From the NCBI RefSeq assembly GCF_000281045.1, contig NW_008246095.1, positions 321,462 to 385,461 on the forward strand: DNA of 64,000 bases, in the 5' to 3' direction. The stretch is from Saprolegnia diclina VS20 (taxonomy: Eukaryota; Oomycota; Saprolegniomycetes; Saprolegniales; Saprolegniaceae). Shown here piece by piece: positions 43,962-56,300 of the stretch (its first letter is position 1; the number at the start of each line of letters is the position of its first letter). A model generated the notes under the pieces. The model was not told where the DNA came from. It saw only the letters and a program-made list of their open reading frames with translations, and ran no database searches. Both the position numbers and the translations under genes were made by a program.

Positions 43962-45547
43962 ATGGAAGACCGCATGGCCGCGCTCTCGGTCGGCGACCAG
44001 ATCAGCGTCCTCTTCTTCATCGCAGGCCACTACCAGCGCTTCACGGTGCGCGCGGGCATGAAGGTCAGCGACGTCATTGCGGCCATGGCCAACGTGCTCA
44101 GCACGATGCACCCCGAGGCCGAGGTGCCCGTCTTCAACGCGATCCGCAACAACAAGACGGCGCGCTTCGTCGCGCTCAACGACTCGGCGATCCGCGCCCT
44201 CGAGCCCGATCAGATGTACGACATCGTGTACACGGACAAGGCGGCCAAGGTGCCACTGCCGCCGCCCGCCATCGACCCGTCGGTCGCATTTCAGATCGTC
44301 TTTTACAGCAACCCGCTTGGCATTACGATCAAACCCATGGGCGACCGGTACGTGGTCGCAACGAAGAAGAAGAGCTTGGACTGCTACCGACGACTGGTTG
44401 TGGGCATGGAAGTCGTGAGCTGCGGCGGCGTCGCGCTCGCCGGCGTCGACTTTCGCGAGCTCCACTCAATCATGGCCAACTCGACGTTCCCGCTCACGAT
44501 GCGCTTCCGCGCGGCCAGCAGCGATCGCCATGCACACGAGATGCCCGATGATGCGATGGGCGTTATGGAGGTACGGCAAGCTTCTCGCAGATGGTCCTGA
44601 ATGTCTCATGCGCATCGCGACAGGGCAACCAAGCGGGCGAGCGACAACGCACCGTCGACACGTTCAACCTGCCTGTGCCCGTCATCTACAACGACGATGG
44701 CTCTGTCCACAGCGTGCGTCGCCGCCAGAAGGACGCCGAGTCGACCACGTCGTACCCGTCATCGTTGCCGCCGATGCGCCCGTCGGCCGTCCCCGACGCG
44801 GCGAGTCTTTTGGAGAAGGAAGCTCGACTCGAAGAAACCCTCAAGAGCCTCCAAGAGGCGTTCTACAAGAAGAAGAAGGAGCTCGATGAGATCGTCGAGC
44901 GCATTGGCCAGTACTCGAGCCAGCTCTCCAACGTGCGGGCGACGATGGGCAAGGCCGCGCCCGACGCGCACGCATCGCCCAACACGCTCACACAAGAGAT
45001 GCTGCGCAAGATGGACAGCGCCAAGACCCCCGGGCCGCGCAAGAAGGGGCCTGCGTCCGTCGTCTCCAACTCGTCGTCGACGTCGGCGCGCTCGACCGGC
45101 TCGTACGCCCGCCATATGCACCCGTACCAGCCGGCCCCCGCCAAGCCGTCGTCGCGCATTCCGACCAAGCCCATGTCATCGGCCGCCTCGGTCTGCTCAC
45201 TCACGTCCACGTGCTCGATCGACCGCATGGCGTTCAAGAAGCCGCGGCCTGCGTTCCCGGGCAAGCCGGGGGCGAGCGGGGTGCGCAAGACGCCGACGAC
45301 GACGCCGGCGACGCCATCGGACGCGCGCCGGGCCAACGCGGCCAACACAAACGCCTTCTCCAACACGTTTCCAAGCTCGTTTTCGACCAAAGGCGGCCTC
45401 ATTTCTCGCGCGCAGACACCCCGGGGCGCGTTCTTGGTGCCCAAGACCAACACCCCGGGCGTCGGGCACTACGACGTCAAGGACCTCTCCAAGAACATCA
45501 AGGGCGGCGAGATTGGCGACTCGGACCGCGACTTGCACTGGGCCTAG
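43962..45547 (+). CDS. PDZ-like coiled-coil protein with SHIPPO-like tail
   Basis: Two exons joined at E|GNQAGE across a 53-nt intron near 44572-44624. The N-terminal part includes a ubiquitin-like segment (SVLFFIAGHYQRFTVRAGMK) and then a PDZ-like fold (FYSNPLGITIKPMGDRYVV, LVVGMEVVSCGGVALAG, HSIMANSTFPLTMRFR). A coiled coil (LLEKEARLEETLKSLQ to IGQYSSQLSNV) and a long Ser/Thr/Pro/Ala-rich region follow. The end has TPRGAF and NTPGVGHYDVKDLS, which resembles the STPGPxxY sperm-tail PG-rich repeat of flagellar microtubule proteins. Flagellar or cytoskeletal location is therefore likely. I know no exact orthologue. Confidence 0.75.
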
Positions 45548-45884
45548 TAATACAAAAAGCCAAGACGATGCTTTTGGGTAGTAGGATGATGATTATGCTT
45601 AAATGTCGACGATAAATAGTAGGCGTCGGTAGTGCTGTGTGTAGCTTTTTTGGATGTACAGTTTTGTCCTACGTAATGGCGACATGGTGGCTAGAGGTCC
45701 GAGACTGCGGCCGGCGACGTCTCGGCCAGACCCGGCTTCTGACTTTGCATTTCGTACTGCCGGTACACGTGATGGTAGCACGCCTCCATGTCGTGCACCG
45801 CGTACCCCGTCAGCGCTTCCATCTCGTTTCGCCAGATGGGCCTACTCGAGCATATTGAATGCGTCGACCACGAGGTAGACGCGA
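45548..45884. other. Intergenic region, convergent flanks
   Basis: Between the PDZ-like gene and the cyclin gene stops. No gene seen. Confidence 0.5.
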
Positions 45885-46801
45885 CTACGTGATGTTGAGG
45901 ATGCGCCGCCCGACGGCCAAAATGGCCGTGGCGACGATCGACGGGAGGTACTCGAGGAAGGCATACTCGGAGAGGCAGAGGTCGGCGAGGGATTCGACAA
46001 GCGCACTGTAGCGGTCGAGGAGCTCGGCGTTCTCGGACGGATCGCCCAGACGCAGGTGGTGGATCGTATCGTCAGGAAAGAGCGGCGCGGACGCCACGTA
46101 AAAGCGCACAAACGACAGCGGGTGCATCGCCGTGAGCGACCAGCGCAGCCTATATGCCATGAGTTCTTATTCTCATAGACATCGGTGGGCGCAGACGCTT
46201 GCAAGAGGCGGCCTTCGTAGCGCATAATGTCGTGCGTCGAGTAGAGGCCGTTGGCGTACGCGTGCATATCGTGTAGCGACGGAATGTCACTGTCGAGCGC
46301 AAATGTCTTGGCGGCAATAAACAAACTGCAGAGGCAGTAGAGTTGGAGCTCGGTTTGGAGCGGCTTCTCGCCTTCCTACACATATAAGAACCTTATTGGT
46401 TCATGCAATAAGCGCAGCGAAATGGACCGACGCTGAGAAGGCGGTCGAGGTACATGACGGCCGTATGCACAATCCACTTTTCGAGGTGCAGCGCGTCGCC
46501 GACGTCACAGGTCCAGTCCACGAGGACGCGGCGCGTCTAGCAGAATCATCTAGAATGACAAAGTGTTAAGTGGGTTTGCACCTGTACGTAGTGAAAGCTT
46601 GGGTTGAACGCGACGCGCAGACGCTCTTGGTGCAGCATCGTGGTGTACCAGTCGTCGGCGAGGTCCAAAGCGGCGTCGTCGAGCGGCAAGTACACAGAGG
46701 TCTACACCAGCACGATGCCGGAACCTGTAGCACACAAGAGGGAATCGCTGTCGGTGGCGCACCTCGATGGATACGAGCTCCTCGTCGCAGCAGAGCTCCA
46801 T
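45885..46801 (-). CDS. Cyclin-like protein
   Basis: Five exons on the minus strand, ATG 46801. The cyclin box N-lobe is clear when exons are joined: TRRVLVDWTCDVGDALHLEKWI (Arg, Asp, Trp of the box), TAVMYLDRLLSV, LQLYCLCSLFIAAKTFAL, and DIMRYEGRLLQ with the conserved Glu. LRWSLTAMHPLSFVRFYV leads into a C-terminal lobe ending LPSIVATAILAVGRRILNIT. The protein is short for an A- or B-type cyclin, with about 75 residues ahead of the box and no visible destruction box, so it may be a D-like or divergent cyclin. The partner kinase is not deducible. The exon 1 to 2 join near 46733 is tentative. Confidence 0.8.
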
Positions 46802-47307
46802 GAGGCGGGTTCTCGGCCGGTCGTGCGGTCAATGCACTGGCGTGTTATAACGCGTCGGTATCCGGACCAGCACAGTGTGCACTTTCGAGTTGCGAATCAA
46901 ACGGGCTGCACCAATCCAAAGCGAGCACACCGAAATATTCGCTTGTGATTGGGCAATGCGCTGGCGCGTGCAACAAAAGTGCACCAATGAGAGCGCGTGC
47001 TGCTTCGACGCCCATCAGTGATTGGCGAGCCAAACATCCGCGGGCGCAACGCGTGCGGTCTCGAGAATATCTGGCGCGAGAATGCATGGACTGATCCGAC
47101 CCCAAGACCAAAACTTATAGCTCAACCTTATCCAAACAGAAATAAACCACAATTATATCAGAAGCATTACCCTATCTTCAACTACTAGCGCCGGTGCCCA
47201 CGTGGCTGTGTTCGTACGTATCCCCTTGGTCATATGAGGCATGCCCTTTCGTCGTGGACATGGAATATTATTGAATATTAACGGTAGCTTCTCTCGTGCT
47301 CGCACGT
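46802..47307. other. Intergenic region upstream of the cyclin gene
   Basis: Lies between the dynein 3' end and the cyclin 5' end, both on the minus strand. No gene seen. It has several ATTGG/CCAAT-box words (for example GATTGGGC at 46948, CCAATCC at 46913), plausible cyclin promoter elements. Confidence 0.5.
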
Positions 47308-50300
47308 CTAGTCGTCGAGTTGACTGAGCATGGCAACGCCACGGGCTACCCAATGGGCCTCGGGGAGGTTCGACGGAAGCCGAATGAAGCAAATAAAGTT
47401 GGTCGAGTGCCCCGTCGTCGAGAGGGTGCCCCGGCGCTCACTATCAATACACATCATCCGCCCATGTACTTTCTTGGCGTGCGTACCTAGTTTTATACAC
47501 GGGGCAATTGTACGACTTGCGAATGACGAGGTCCGACTTCTTTGTCGGTCGAAACCACAGCACAGGACCGGGCGTGAAGAGCACCTTGGGCAGCGACTCG
47601 GTGAGGCGCGACTCGACCTTGTTCCAGCGACAGCCCTCGAGGAAGAGACCGCGGACGTACACGCCGTCCTAGTTCATGTCTCTAGAACAATCTGTCTGCA
47701 AAACGAATGACGCACGCACCGTGGGGCCCGTCACATAGTCGGTGCGTGGCATTGGCTCGTGGTCAAACGTGATTTGATCTAGCACCTCCAGCATACGAGC
47801 CGCTTTTCAAATAACGGGAATCATACCGATCGGGATGGTATATTTGCGGGCAAAGTTTTGGTTGGCGCCCGTCAGAAAGGCCTGCGTAAAGAAGAAGCCC
47901 GAGATCCAAAAGATCGGCGGCGGCTTGTCGTTAAGCCAGTCAGCAAAGAACGTTATGCGCTCGAGCAAGTCGCTCACGTAGCTCGGGAGGGGCTTGAGCG
48001 AAGGGTACGACTTGGCGATCCACATGGCCGGAATTTTCCCGTAAAACAGCGACAAACTCACGTTCTCGAGTTCGGCCGACATGACGACGAGACCTTGGAT
48101 CGCCTTGCGAAGACTCTTGAGCGAGCTCCGGACGACCGAGAGAAGGTTGTTGAAGCGCACGAGTTCTTGGCACACGACCGTGTTCATGCTTTCGTTCCAT
48201 CGGACCGGGTACCGAATGGCCGCGACTTCCATGTCGTAATTGTCGGGCAGCCGAGATAGAATATCGGCTGCCATGGCGTCGACGGTCTCTTCTTGGCTGA
48301 GGCCCTTGGCGTCGCCGCCGCCGCCACCGGTCGCTTGCGTCTGGAGCACCTTTGTGCACAATATCGTCGTTTCGTTTTGATCTTTTGTAATCGTCGCATT
48401 GTCGTGCAAACCAAAGACATTGGGCGGTGCGACAAGCGGAAGGCCCTCGATGAAGCCAAGGAAGCCTTCATAGTCCGTGTCCTCCGGCACCACGTACTGC
48501 GACCGCTCGTCAAAGCTGTAGTCGTCCTTGAGAATATCAGTGGCGTAAAACCGGCCCAAAAGACACGCCAAGGTGCGTCGGTCCTTGTCGTCGGTGACGC
48601 GACCACCATAGTTGCACTCGCCCGTGCAATACCTAAACACATTTGATCGCTACGAAACGATCCGTGAAAATGCGCAGAACGTACTGGAGCGCTCGCCACG
48701 GAATCGCGTCGTTCTCGTCGACAAACATTGCGAGTTGGCGCGTGCTAATGCTGAGGTCGGACTCGTTGAACTCGTACTGGATGTTCCAGCCCAGCGGACC
48801 AAACTGCCGACGCTCGCGGACAAGTGCATGGAAAAAGCACAGCGCATACAAAAGCCGGCGAAATTCCTTGCCCTAATCACCAGCACATATGTCGACGGTC
48901 TAAACACCTATGACAATCTCGCACCTTGTTCACGGACTCGAGGAACCCGCGCTCACAAATCGGGTCGAGGAGGTACGAGCCGAGAAGGTTAGCGCGCAAG
49001 CCCTGGGGCGGTTCGTTGGTCATTTTCACGCCGTTCTGCAGCACAGACGGGGGAAAGACGGGGGACGGGTACGTCGTGCACCAGAGCCGAAAGTTTGGAT
49101 GCGTCGTCTCGAGCTTGACGCTCTCCGTGATGCGCTCCAGTGTCGGCATCCAGCTCGGCGCCAAGTGGCAGTTTTGCAAGACGACCCACGACCCGGTTTC
49201 CATCGCGAGCGCGATCATACGCTCGGCAATGGGTCCTTGGCCTTGCCCCAGCGAAATCGTGTCGATGCGCTGCCGATTCGCGTCGGCAAACTTGAGGACC
49301 GAGCTAATCGGGTCCGAGCCCGGCGAGAGGATAAACACAAGGGGCGAGCTCACGGACGAGTCGCTGTAGCAGAGCCCGAGGTCAAACGGCGGGGGCTTGA
49401 CGAACGCGTCGCCCATCGTCTCGACAACGAACTGCTGCGCGGCGAGGACGACGAGATCCGGTCGAATGCAGCGGATGCCAAGGAGCCGCCGGAACGGTGT
49501 TACGGCCGCAAATGACCCGGGGAAAGGAATGAGGTACCCCGTTGGACTGTCGTAGATGGCCTTCCATGCGTCGACATAGGTCTTGAACTCGGTCGCGAGC
49601 CCCGGAAAGGCCGGGAGGTTTGAAAGACGCACGAGTTCGTTCCACTGCTTGTCGGCAAACCATTCGGGGGCAGGGTTTGGCGGAGGCGTCTCGGCCACTG
49701 CCAGCCCGCCCGTGAGGAAGAAGTACCACTCGGACGCATCGATCTCGGCGCGGCCTTGCATGATGGAGATCGTCAAGAGGAAGGAAAACATGAGCTTGTC
49801 CTTCTCGAGCAGCGACCGACAAATGTTGCGGTACAAGGAAAACGTAAAGTGCGCATCGAGCAGCTTGAGCCGTTCGTGCAAGTCGGTGCTCTTGTCGCTT
49901 TGGTTGATGCTGAGCACAAAGAGTGCAATGAACCACGAGAGCGAGTACTGGTACACGGGCTCGATGTTGGCGAGCTGGTCGATGCAGAAGAAGAGCACTT
50001 GCGACGAGTAGGCTACCGGGCGGTAGCCCTGGCGCACCGTGTCGATCTCGAGCTCCGTGGCTTCGGCAATGACCTGCTCCGACTTGATTTGGTCGGCGAC
50101 CTGCTTGCCCTGGTTCATCGTGTTGATGGCGGTCTCGTCTTCAAGGATGTTGCCCTCGGACGCCGACAGAATGTGCAACGTCTTGTCTTCAATCTCCTTC
50201 AAAAGCGCCTTGTTCTTGGCGCTCTGGACGATGAGCTTGTTTTTCTGCTCTTCCAAGTCGGGTCGTTCTTGCGCAACGACGATTCCGAGCAACTGGTCCT

Positions 50301-53300
50301 CGAGCCCTTGCGGCGTGATCATAAAGTTGAGCAGCGTCACTTTGACCGACACTTCGGGCAAGTAATGCGGGTTCCGGAGCTTGGTCGTGAGGTAGAACCG
50401 AAAGCTCTCGCTGTACTCAATGTTGGCATCGCCGAGCCGAATGAAGAGTGTGCCACCTTGCTTGAACGTCTGCTTGAGCAACAACGGTTCCAAGCTCGGG
50501 TCCAATTCTTCGCCAATATTTTCCAAGAGCACGGGGCGGCCAAACTGCACCGCGTTCTCGAGCGTCCGGAGGTAGTCGCCGTCCGTGAGCTTGATGACGT
50601 TGAGCCCATGCTCGGTCTCCATGTTGCGAATCCACTTGTTGGCTTGGCCTTGTGGGTCGATCATGAGCGGCCACCGGCGCGCGTTAAAGACTACGATGCC
50701 ATTGTCGATGCTAAACATGTCGGTCGGGAGGCCATCAATGTTCCACTTGCGGATCTGAACCGGGTCGCCGAGCGTCCCCGAAAGCGACGGCAGGTCCGAG
50801 CACGGAATCGCGAGCTCCTTGCAGCGGGCGACCCACGCCGAGACCGCCTGTGCCCGGTACACGGACGTAAATGGCCCTACATTGCTCAAATTTGAGTCAC
50901 GCGAGTACATAGGCGTAGCAAATACCGAGGTAGGCGACAATGCCTGCGGAAATGAGCGCGTCGCCCGTGAGCTTGGTGTACTGCAGCGTCAATTGGGCGC
51001 TAAACTCTTTCCAGCGGATCTTTTCCCCGCCAAGGCTTTCGATGAGCGTCGCCGCGCGCACGAGCTTCTTCCCCGTGAGCTCGATCTGGCTTTCCAAGCT
51101 TTGCTTGGAGGTGGTGGCGTCTTGGAACGATCGCTGAAGACTTGCGAGCCCGTCTTCAACCTCCTTCAAGCGCGCGAGCTTCTCGTTGAGACTCTCGAGC
51201 GTCTCTTGCAGCAGCTTCTCGGCCACCGCGAGGGCTTCGCGCTTGGGCGCGACGATCTACACCGCATTTTATTAGTTGATAACAAATTCAAGGTAAATAA
51301 GAAATGGTACCTTGCTCACGTTGTCGTACAGCGCCATCGAATGCACCCATTTACAAAGCCCAGCGGCGGCCTTGGACGCTTTTTCGGCCTTTTCGGGACT
51401 AAAATTCTCGTCGGCAATGTATTTGGAGACGACGACCTACGACAGACAAAATTGTACCTCTGTCGCCGAGACACTATATACCTTCATGATTTTTGGGTCG
51501 AGGTTGTCTTTGTCGAATTTTTTGAGCTGCTGGATGAATGTCGGATCGCTCAGCATCTTTTGGGACGGGCCCCAAAAGTCCATGATGCGCTTGCTCGGGT
51601 CCGCGGGGTCGGGAATGCGCGCGGGCTTGATGCCAAGCATGACGCACACGCCTTCGCACACGAGCTTGACGCCAGCCGGCGGGTTGGCCATGGCTTTGAC
51701 TTCGTTGATTTCGGACGCTTTGATCGTGTCGAGGGCCTTGAGAGCCTCTTCGAGCGCGGGCACAGCCTCGGCCAAGTCGGCCTCAACGCTAGCTTTTTGG
51801 ACCTCGCACTGCGCTTTGGACGCATCGGCGACCGCCACGTCGGCTTGGACTTCGGCGCGCGTCTTCTCGACGCCCGGTAACTTGGCTTGGATTTCCTCCA
51901 TGAGCGCCTACACCCAGGTTGCAACATAATCACCACCCAAGAGAGGAAGCTCTTGGGTTTGTACCGCTGTTTCTTTTGTCGACCGATCGAGAATTGGCTG
52001 CATGTCGACGAGCTCCTTGCGCATGACACTCACGTTGGCTTCGGCAAACTGAATTTTTTCCAAGCCGACTTCGTACCGGAGCTTGGCCTTCATGACGCTC
52101 TCGCGTCGCTGCCCGAGAAAGGTCTTGAAGGCCACGATGAGCTCGAGGTACGACGTCGGCGTCACGTAGTTTTGCCGGCGGAGGCACTGGAGGTACGTAT
52201 CGCTCAGACTCTCGACTTGGACGTGAAAGTACTGGCACGTGTCGACGATGCCGCGGCGTGTCGCGTCCGACTCCATTTGCACGTCGCGCAGAAACTTCTC
52301 GGCGACCGCGACGAGCGCGTCAGCGGGCCACGCCGTGAACCAATCGATCGTGCAGCAGTTGATCATGGACGGAAACTTCCGGAGCCGGTCGCGGAACGCG
52401 TCACCGATCGGCGAGCACGCGAGCACGATATGGAGCTGCTGGCGCACGCGCTGCACAAAGAACGCGTAGAGCTGGGCGGGCGTCATGTCGCCGGCGATTT
52501 TCCCAAATTTCTCCTTGGCGTGAATCCGCACGCCTTCGCAGAGCCCGACGCGCTCGTCGTACGGAAACAAATTTGGGATTTCGCCCGAGTTGAGCATGTT
52601 GTTGATGTCCTCGACAAACGCCTCGTACTTGATTTGCGTGTCGCTAAAGAGAAACACGAGCGGCCGCGCGCCAATGCCCGCGGTCTTGAGCACATACTTC
52701 ATGTCTTCGCGCCACTCGGTCATCGTGTAGTTTTTCGCAATCTCAATCTGCTTGACTTCATAGTCCATGATAAACGCCGCAAGGCGCGTGAGGCTTTGTC
52801 GGCCACTGCCACCGACGCCCACGAGCAGCGCATTGCCGCGGGGCATCTTGAGGACGCGCGCAATGCGCGAGAGGTGCTCGATCGCAAACAAAAACATGAC
52901 CAAATTCATCGGCTTGCGCGACACAGCGTTGAACTCGGCAAGGTACTGGTCCAAGCACGCAATGAGCTGGGCAATGCCGTCGACGTCACCGGTCGAGTGG
53001 ACGTCGATCTCCTTGTAGAGACGCGGGGATGCGTCGGGGTCGCGATAATCCCCAAAGAAGAGGTTGCGCATGTCGTGGGGCATCACGATGCCATCGCGGC
53101 CGCGCTTGAGCGGCGCAAATACCTAGTATTATGGATAGAATAAGCTCGACGACATCAAATTTGTGATCGCGGACTTTGTCAAAGTTGGTGTTGAAGTGCT
53201 TGGCGACCATTTTGCGCTGGAAGTCGCAAAACCACGTGCGGCCTTCGTCGTCAATGAGCCGATCGCCAATGACACGCAGCGACTCGTGGACCCATAGCTT

Positions 53301-56300
53301 GACGAGGCTCGTCGTGTTAAAGTCGTCGGCCGCCGTCACGAGCATGATGCCTTGAATAATGCGCGAAAAATCCCGTAAATTGAACGTATAATGCGACTTT
53401 TTTGGCGTCGGAAGGAGCACCTGTACACAGTGCCATCAGTGTCCTGGGGAGTTGCGACGCGGCGTACCTTCATGGCGTTTTGGTACGTCTCGAGCGTCGC
53501 ATTAACCACGGCGTCGGCGAGCTTGCGGATTTCCGAAATGAACGGATTGCTCGTAAAGTACCAGTTGACAATCGTGGAAAAGATGCGCGCGAGCGTCGCG
53601 TCGTCAAACTCGGAGAAGCAGAGTACGTTAAAGTGCCGTTGGAAGCGCGGGCTGATCGTGTTGCGGCCACCGCCCGGCGGTCCCATGGCCGTGACGACGA
53701 TCGTGTCGATGATCTTTTGCCACGCCATCTCCTTGAGGTCGTACCACCCGCCAGAGTCGACGAGCTGCCGCATGAGCTCGATTGGCGGCTGTGCCCCGTA
53801 CGTCTCGATCATGGGCATGTTGAGATCGTCGACAAACACGATACCATCCTTCCCGACCGGTGGACCGTACACGCCCTTCCGCCGCTTATCGAGCTTGCCG
53901 TCAATGATGTTTTGCGTCATATTGGCCGACGTTTTCGCCGAGAACGAGAGCATGATGACGGAAAAATTGTCGGGGCTGAGGCGCTCGTTCAATATCGCAT
54001 TGAGGTACGAACTCTTGCCGGTACCCGTGGGGCCGCACACGAGCACCTTGCGCTTGGACGAGACGAGGAGCTTGACAAGGTTTTCGAGTTGCGCCGTGTA
54101 AATCGTGGGGACAACGATCGTGCTGAACGGCGAGTTGGGCGGAATGACGTACTCTCGCAGCGTGTCTTCCCAACGCACCCACTTGGCGTCGTCCACACTG
54201 TAGAGGTAGTCGTGCAGATTGCCTTTATTTGGGAGCGCAAGCGTGAGCGCATACGTGTCGAACGATGGCTTGGCCCACTTGCGCACTGTGAGCGCGCGGC
54301 CGACCACAATGTACTTGGCGTTGAGCACCCCCATGGACTCCATATAACTGCGCAAGAAATCGCAGAACCGGACGCGGCCCTCCGACGTGGAGGTACACCC
54401 GACCGACCAAAGCAAACCGAAGAGGAAGATGCTCTCGAGGTGCTGTAAACCTTTCTTGGTACCAATGTCGGCCGGCTTGAGCGTAAGCAACTCGGCCTCC
54501 AAGATGTGCAGTAAGCTCTGCACGAGATTCGCGTCGACTGTCGGCGTGAGCTCCACCAGCTCCTTGCGCACAAACGCAATGCACGGATCGACGAGCCACG
54601 CGCAGAGCGTTCGGATGGTGCTGCGCTGGTCGTCGGTCAAGACGAGGTGGAGCTTGGGGTCGGCGTCCGGTGGCAGCACCACGCTACGATCCAGCCACGA
54701 GTCGACGAGCGGCTGCCACCCGAGCTGCTCGGGCTCCATGTAGATCATGCCGCAGCGCGAGACAGTGGCAGGCGATGCGACGAGAAGGTCCATGGGCTCA
54801 AACATCATGCTCATGACGGGGCTCATCGCAATGATCTCGCCGCTCATCAAGCACAATTTGCGGTTGTCGTCGAGGACCGTATTCATGTTTTCGATCCACA
54901 CCGCGTCGACGGGGCCGTCAAAGAGGAGCCACTTGCGGTCCGGCGTCGGACTCGTGGCCAGATTGCGGTAGTTGATGGCGAGGACACCGTCGGTCCACTC
55001 GTGCGAGACGTCGTCAAACTGCCCGTAGAGCTGGCCCATCGTGATCGACTTGGGGTTGATGACGGCCACGACCACGGGCGTGTACCTACATGCAAGGAAT
55101 GTTACCTAATGTGCTCGACAAGTCCCGTACCGTGTATCTTCAGGAAATTGATTGTGGAGGCGCTCCAAAACGTCAGCGAGCACCTTCCACGAACTCGACT
55201 TGCCCGAGAAGGGCATGCCCACGACCATAAAGCCGTGCCGGACAATCATCATTTCGTAAATCTGAATGACCTTTTCGATGAAGTTGGGCACGGGCTGGAG
55301 CTCCATGGCTTTGCACGCGTCGTTGATCGCACGTAGCATGTCGGTGCGGTCGGGCGGGTCCACGACGACGCCCGGGAAGAGGTCCGAGACAATGCCGTTG
55401 AAGAGCGGGACGTCAGGGCTCAGGAATTTCGGCAAGTTGACGTCAATGATGGAGCGCAAGACGAGTGTGTCTTCCTGAAGGTGGCCCTCGCTTCGCTTGA
55501 GGTTGCCTGCAGCTCGCAGCACGGCCATGACTGCCCGCATGCCGTAGTCGTAGTGCGATTGCGAAGAGAGCTGTTCCGAGCAAAGGGTATACGTGGTCGT
55601 AATCTTCTTGGAGAGTGCATTCGCCTCCATGTAGCCGTACGAATAGAGCATAATCTCTGCAATCATAGCGTAGTCGGGCACCATCATGGCCACGGTGCGG
55701 AAGAGCACCTTGAGGTTGTCGGGCAGCTCAGCGCGCCCCGCATACCCTACCCGATGGTGTTGGCTACGATATGGAGATGGCGAGATGTGTACCAGGGTTC
55801 ATCGTAATGAACGGGCAGCACGTGGGGTTGAGCGAAAGGAGGGTGCCCTCAAACATAAAGGTCGCTGCGTTTTGCGCCTTGGCGATCTGGATGCAGAGAA
55901 TCTGCTGGGCAATCACACTGAGCACTTCGAGCTGGATGCGGTTGAACTCATCAAAGCACGCCCACGCGCCGCTGGACGCGAGACCCTTGAAGAACTTGCC
56001 CATCGCGAGGTAGTCGAGACCGTCGGAGCAGTTGGTCACCACGCACTGGATCGCAATGGCTTTGCCGAGATCCTTGGTCGTCTCGGTCTTGCCCGTGCCG
56101 GCTGGCCCTTCCGGCGCCCCCCCGAGGTTCAAATGAATAGCCCCCATGAGCGTGCGGTAGCAACGATCGGTCAGCGGCGTAATGACGAGCCGCATCGAGT
56201 TGCCGAGGTACTCGAACGCGTACAGCGCTAACGTATTGATCATACGGCACTGCAGCGTGCCCGGTTTCCCCGTCGCGGCCGATGTTCCGCCCGCCACCCA

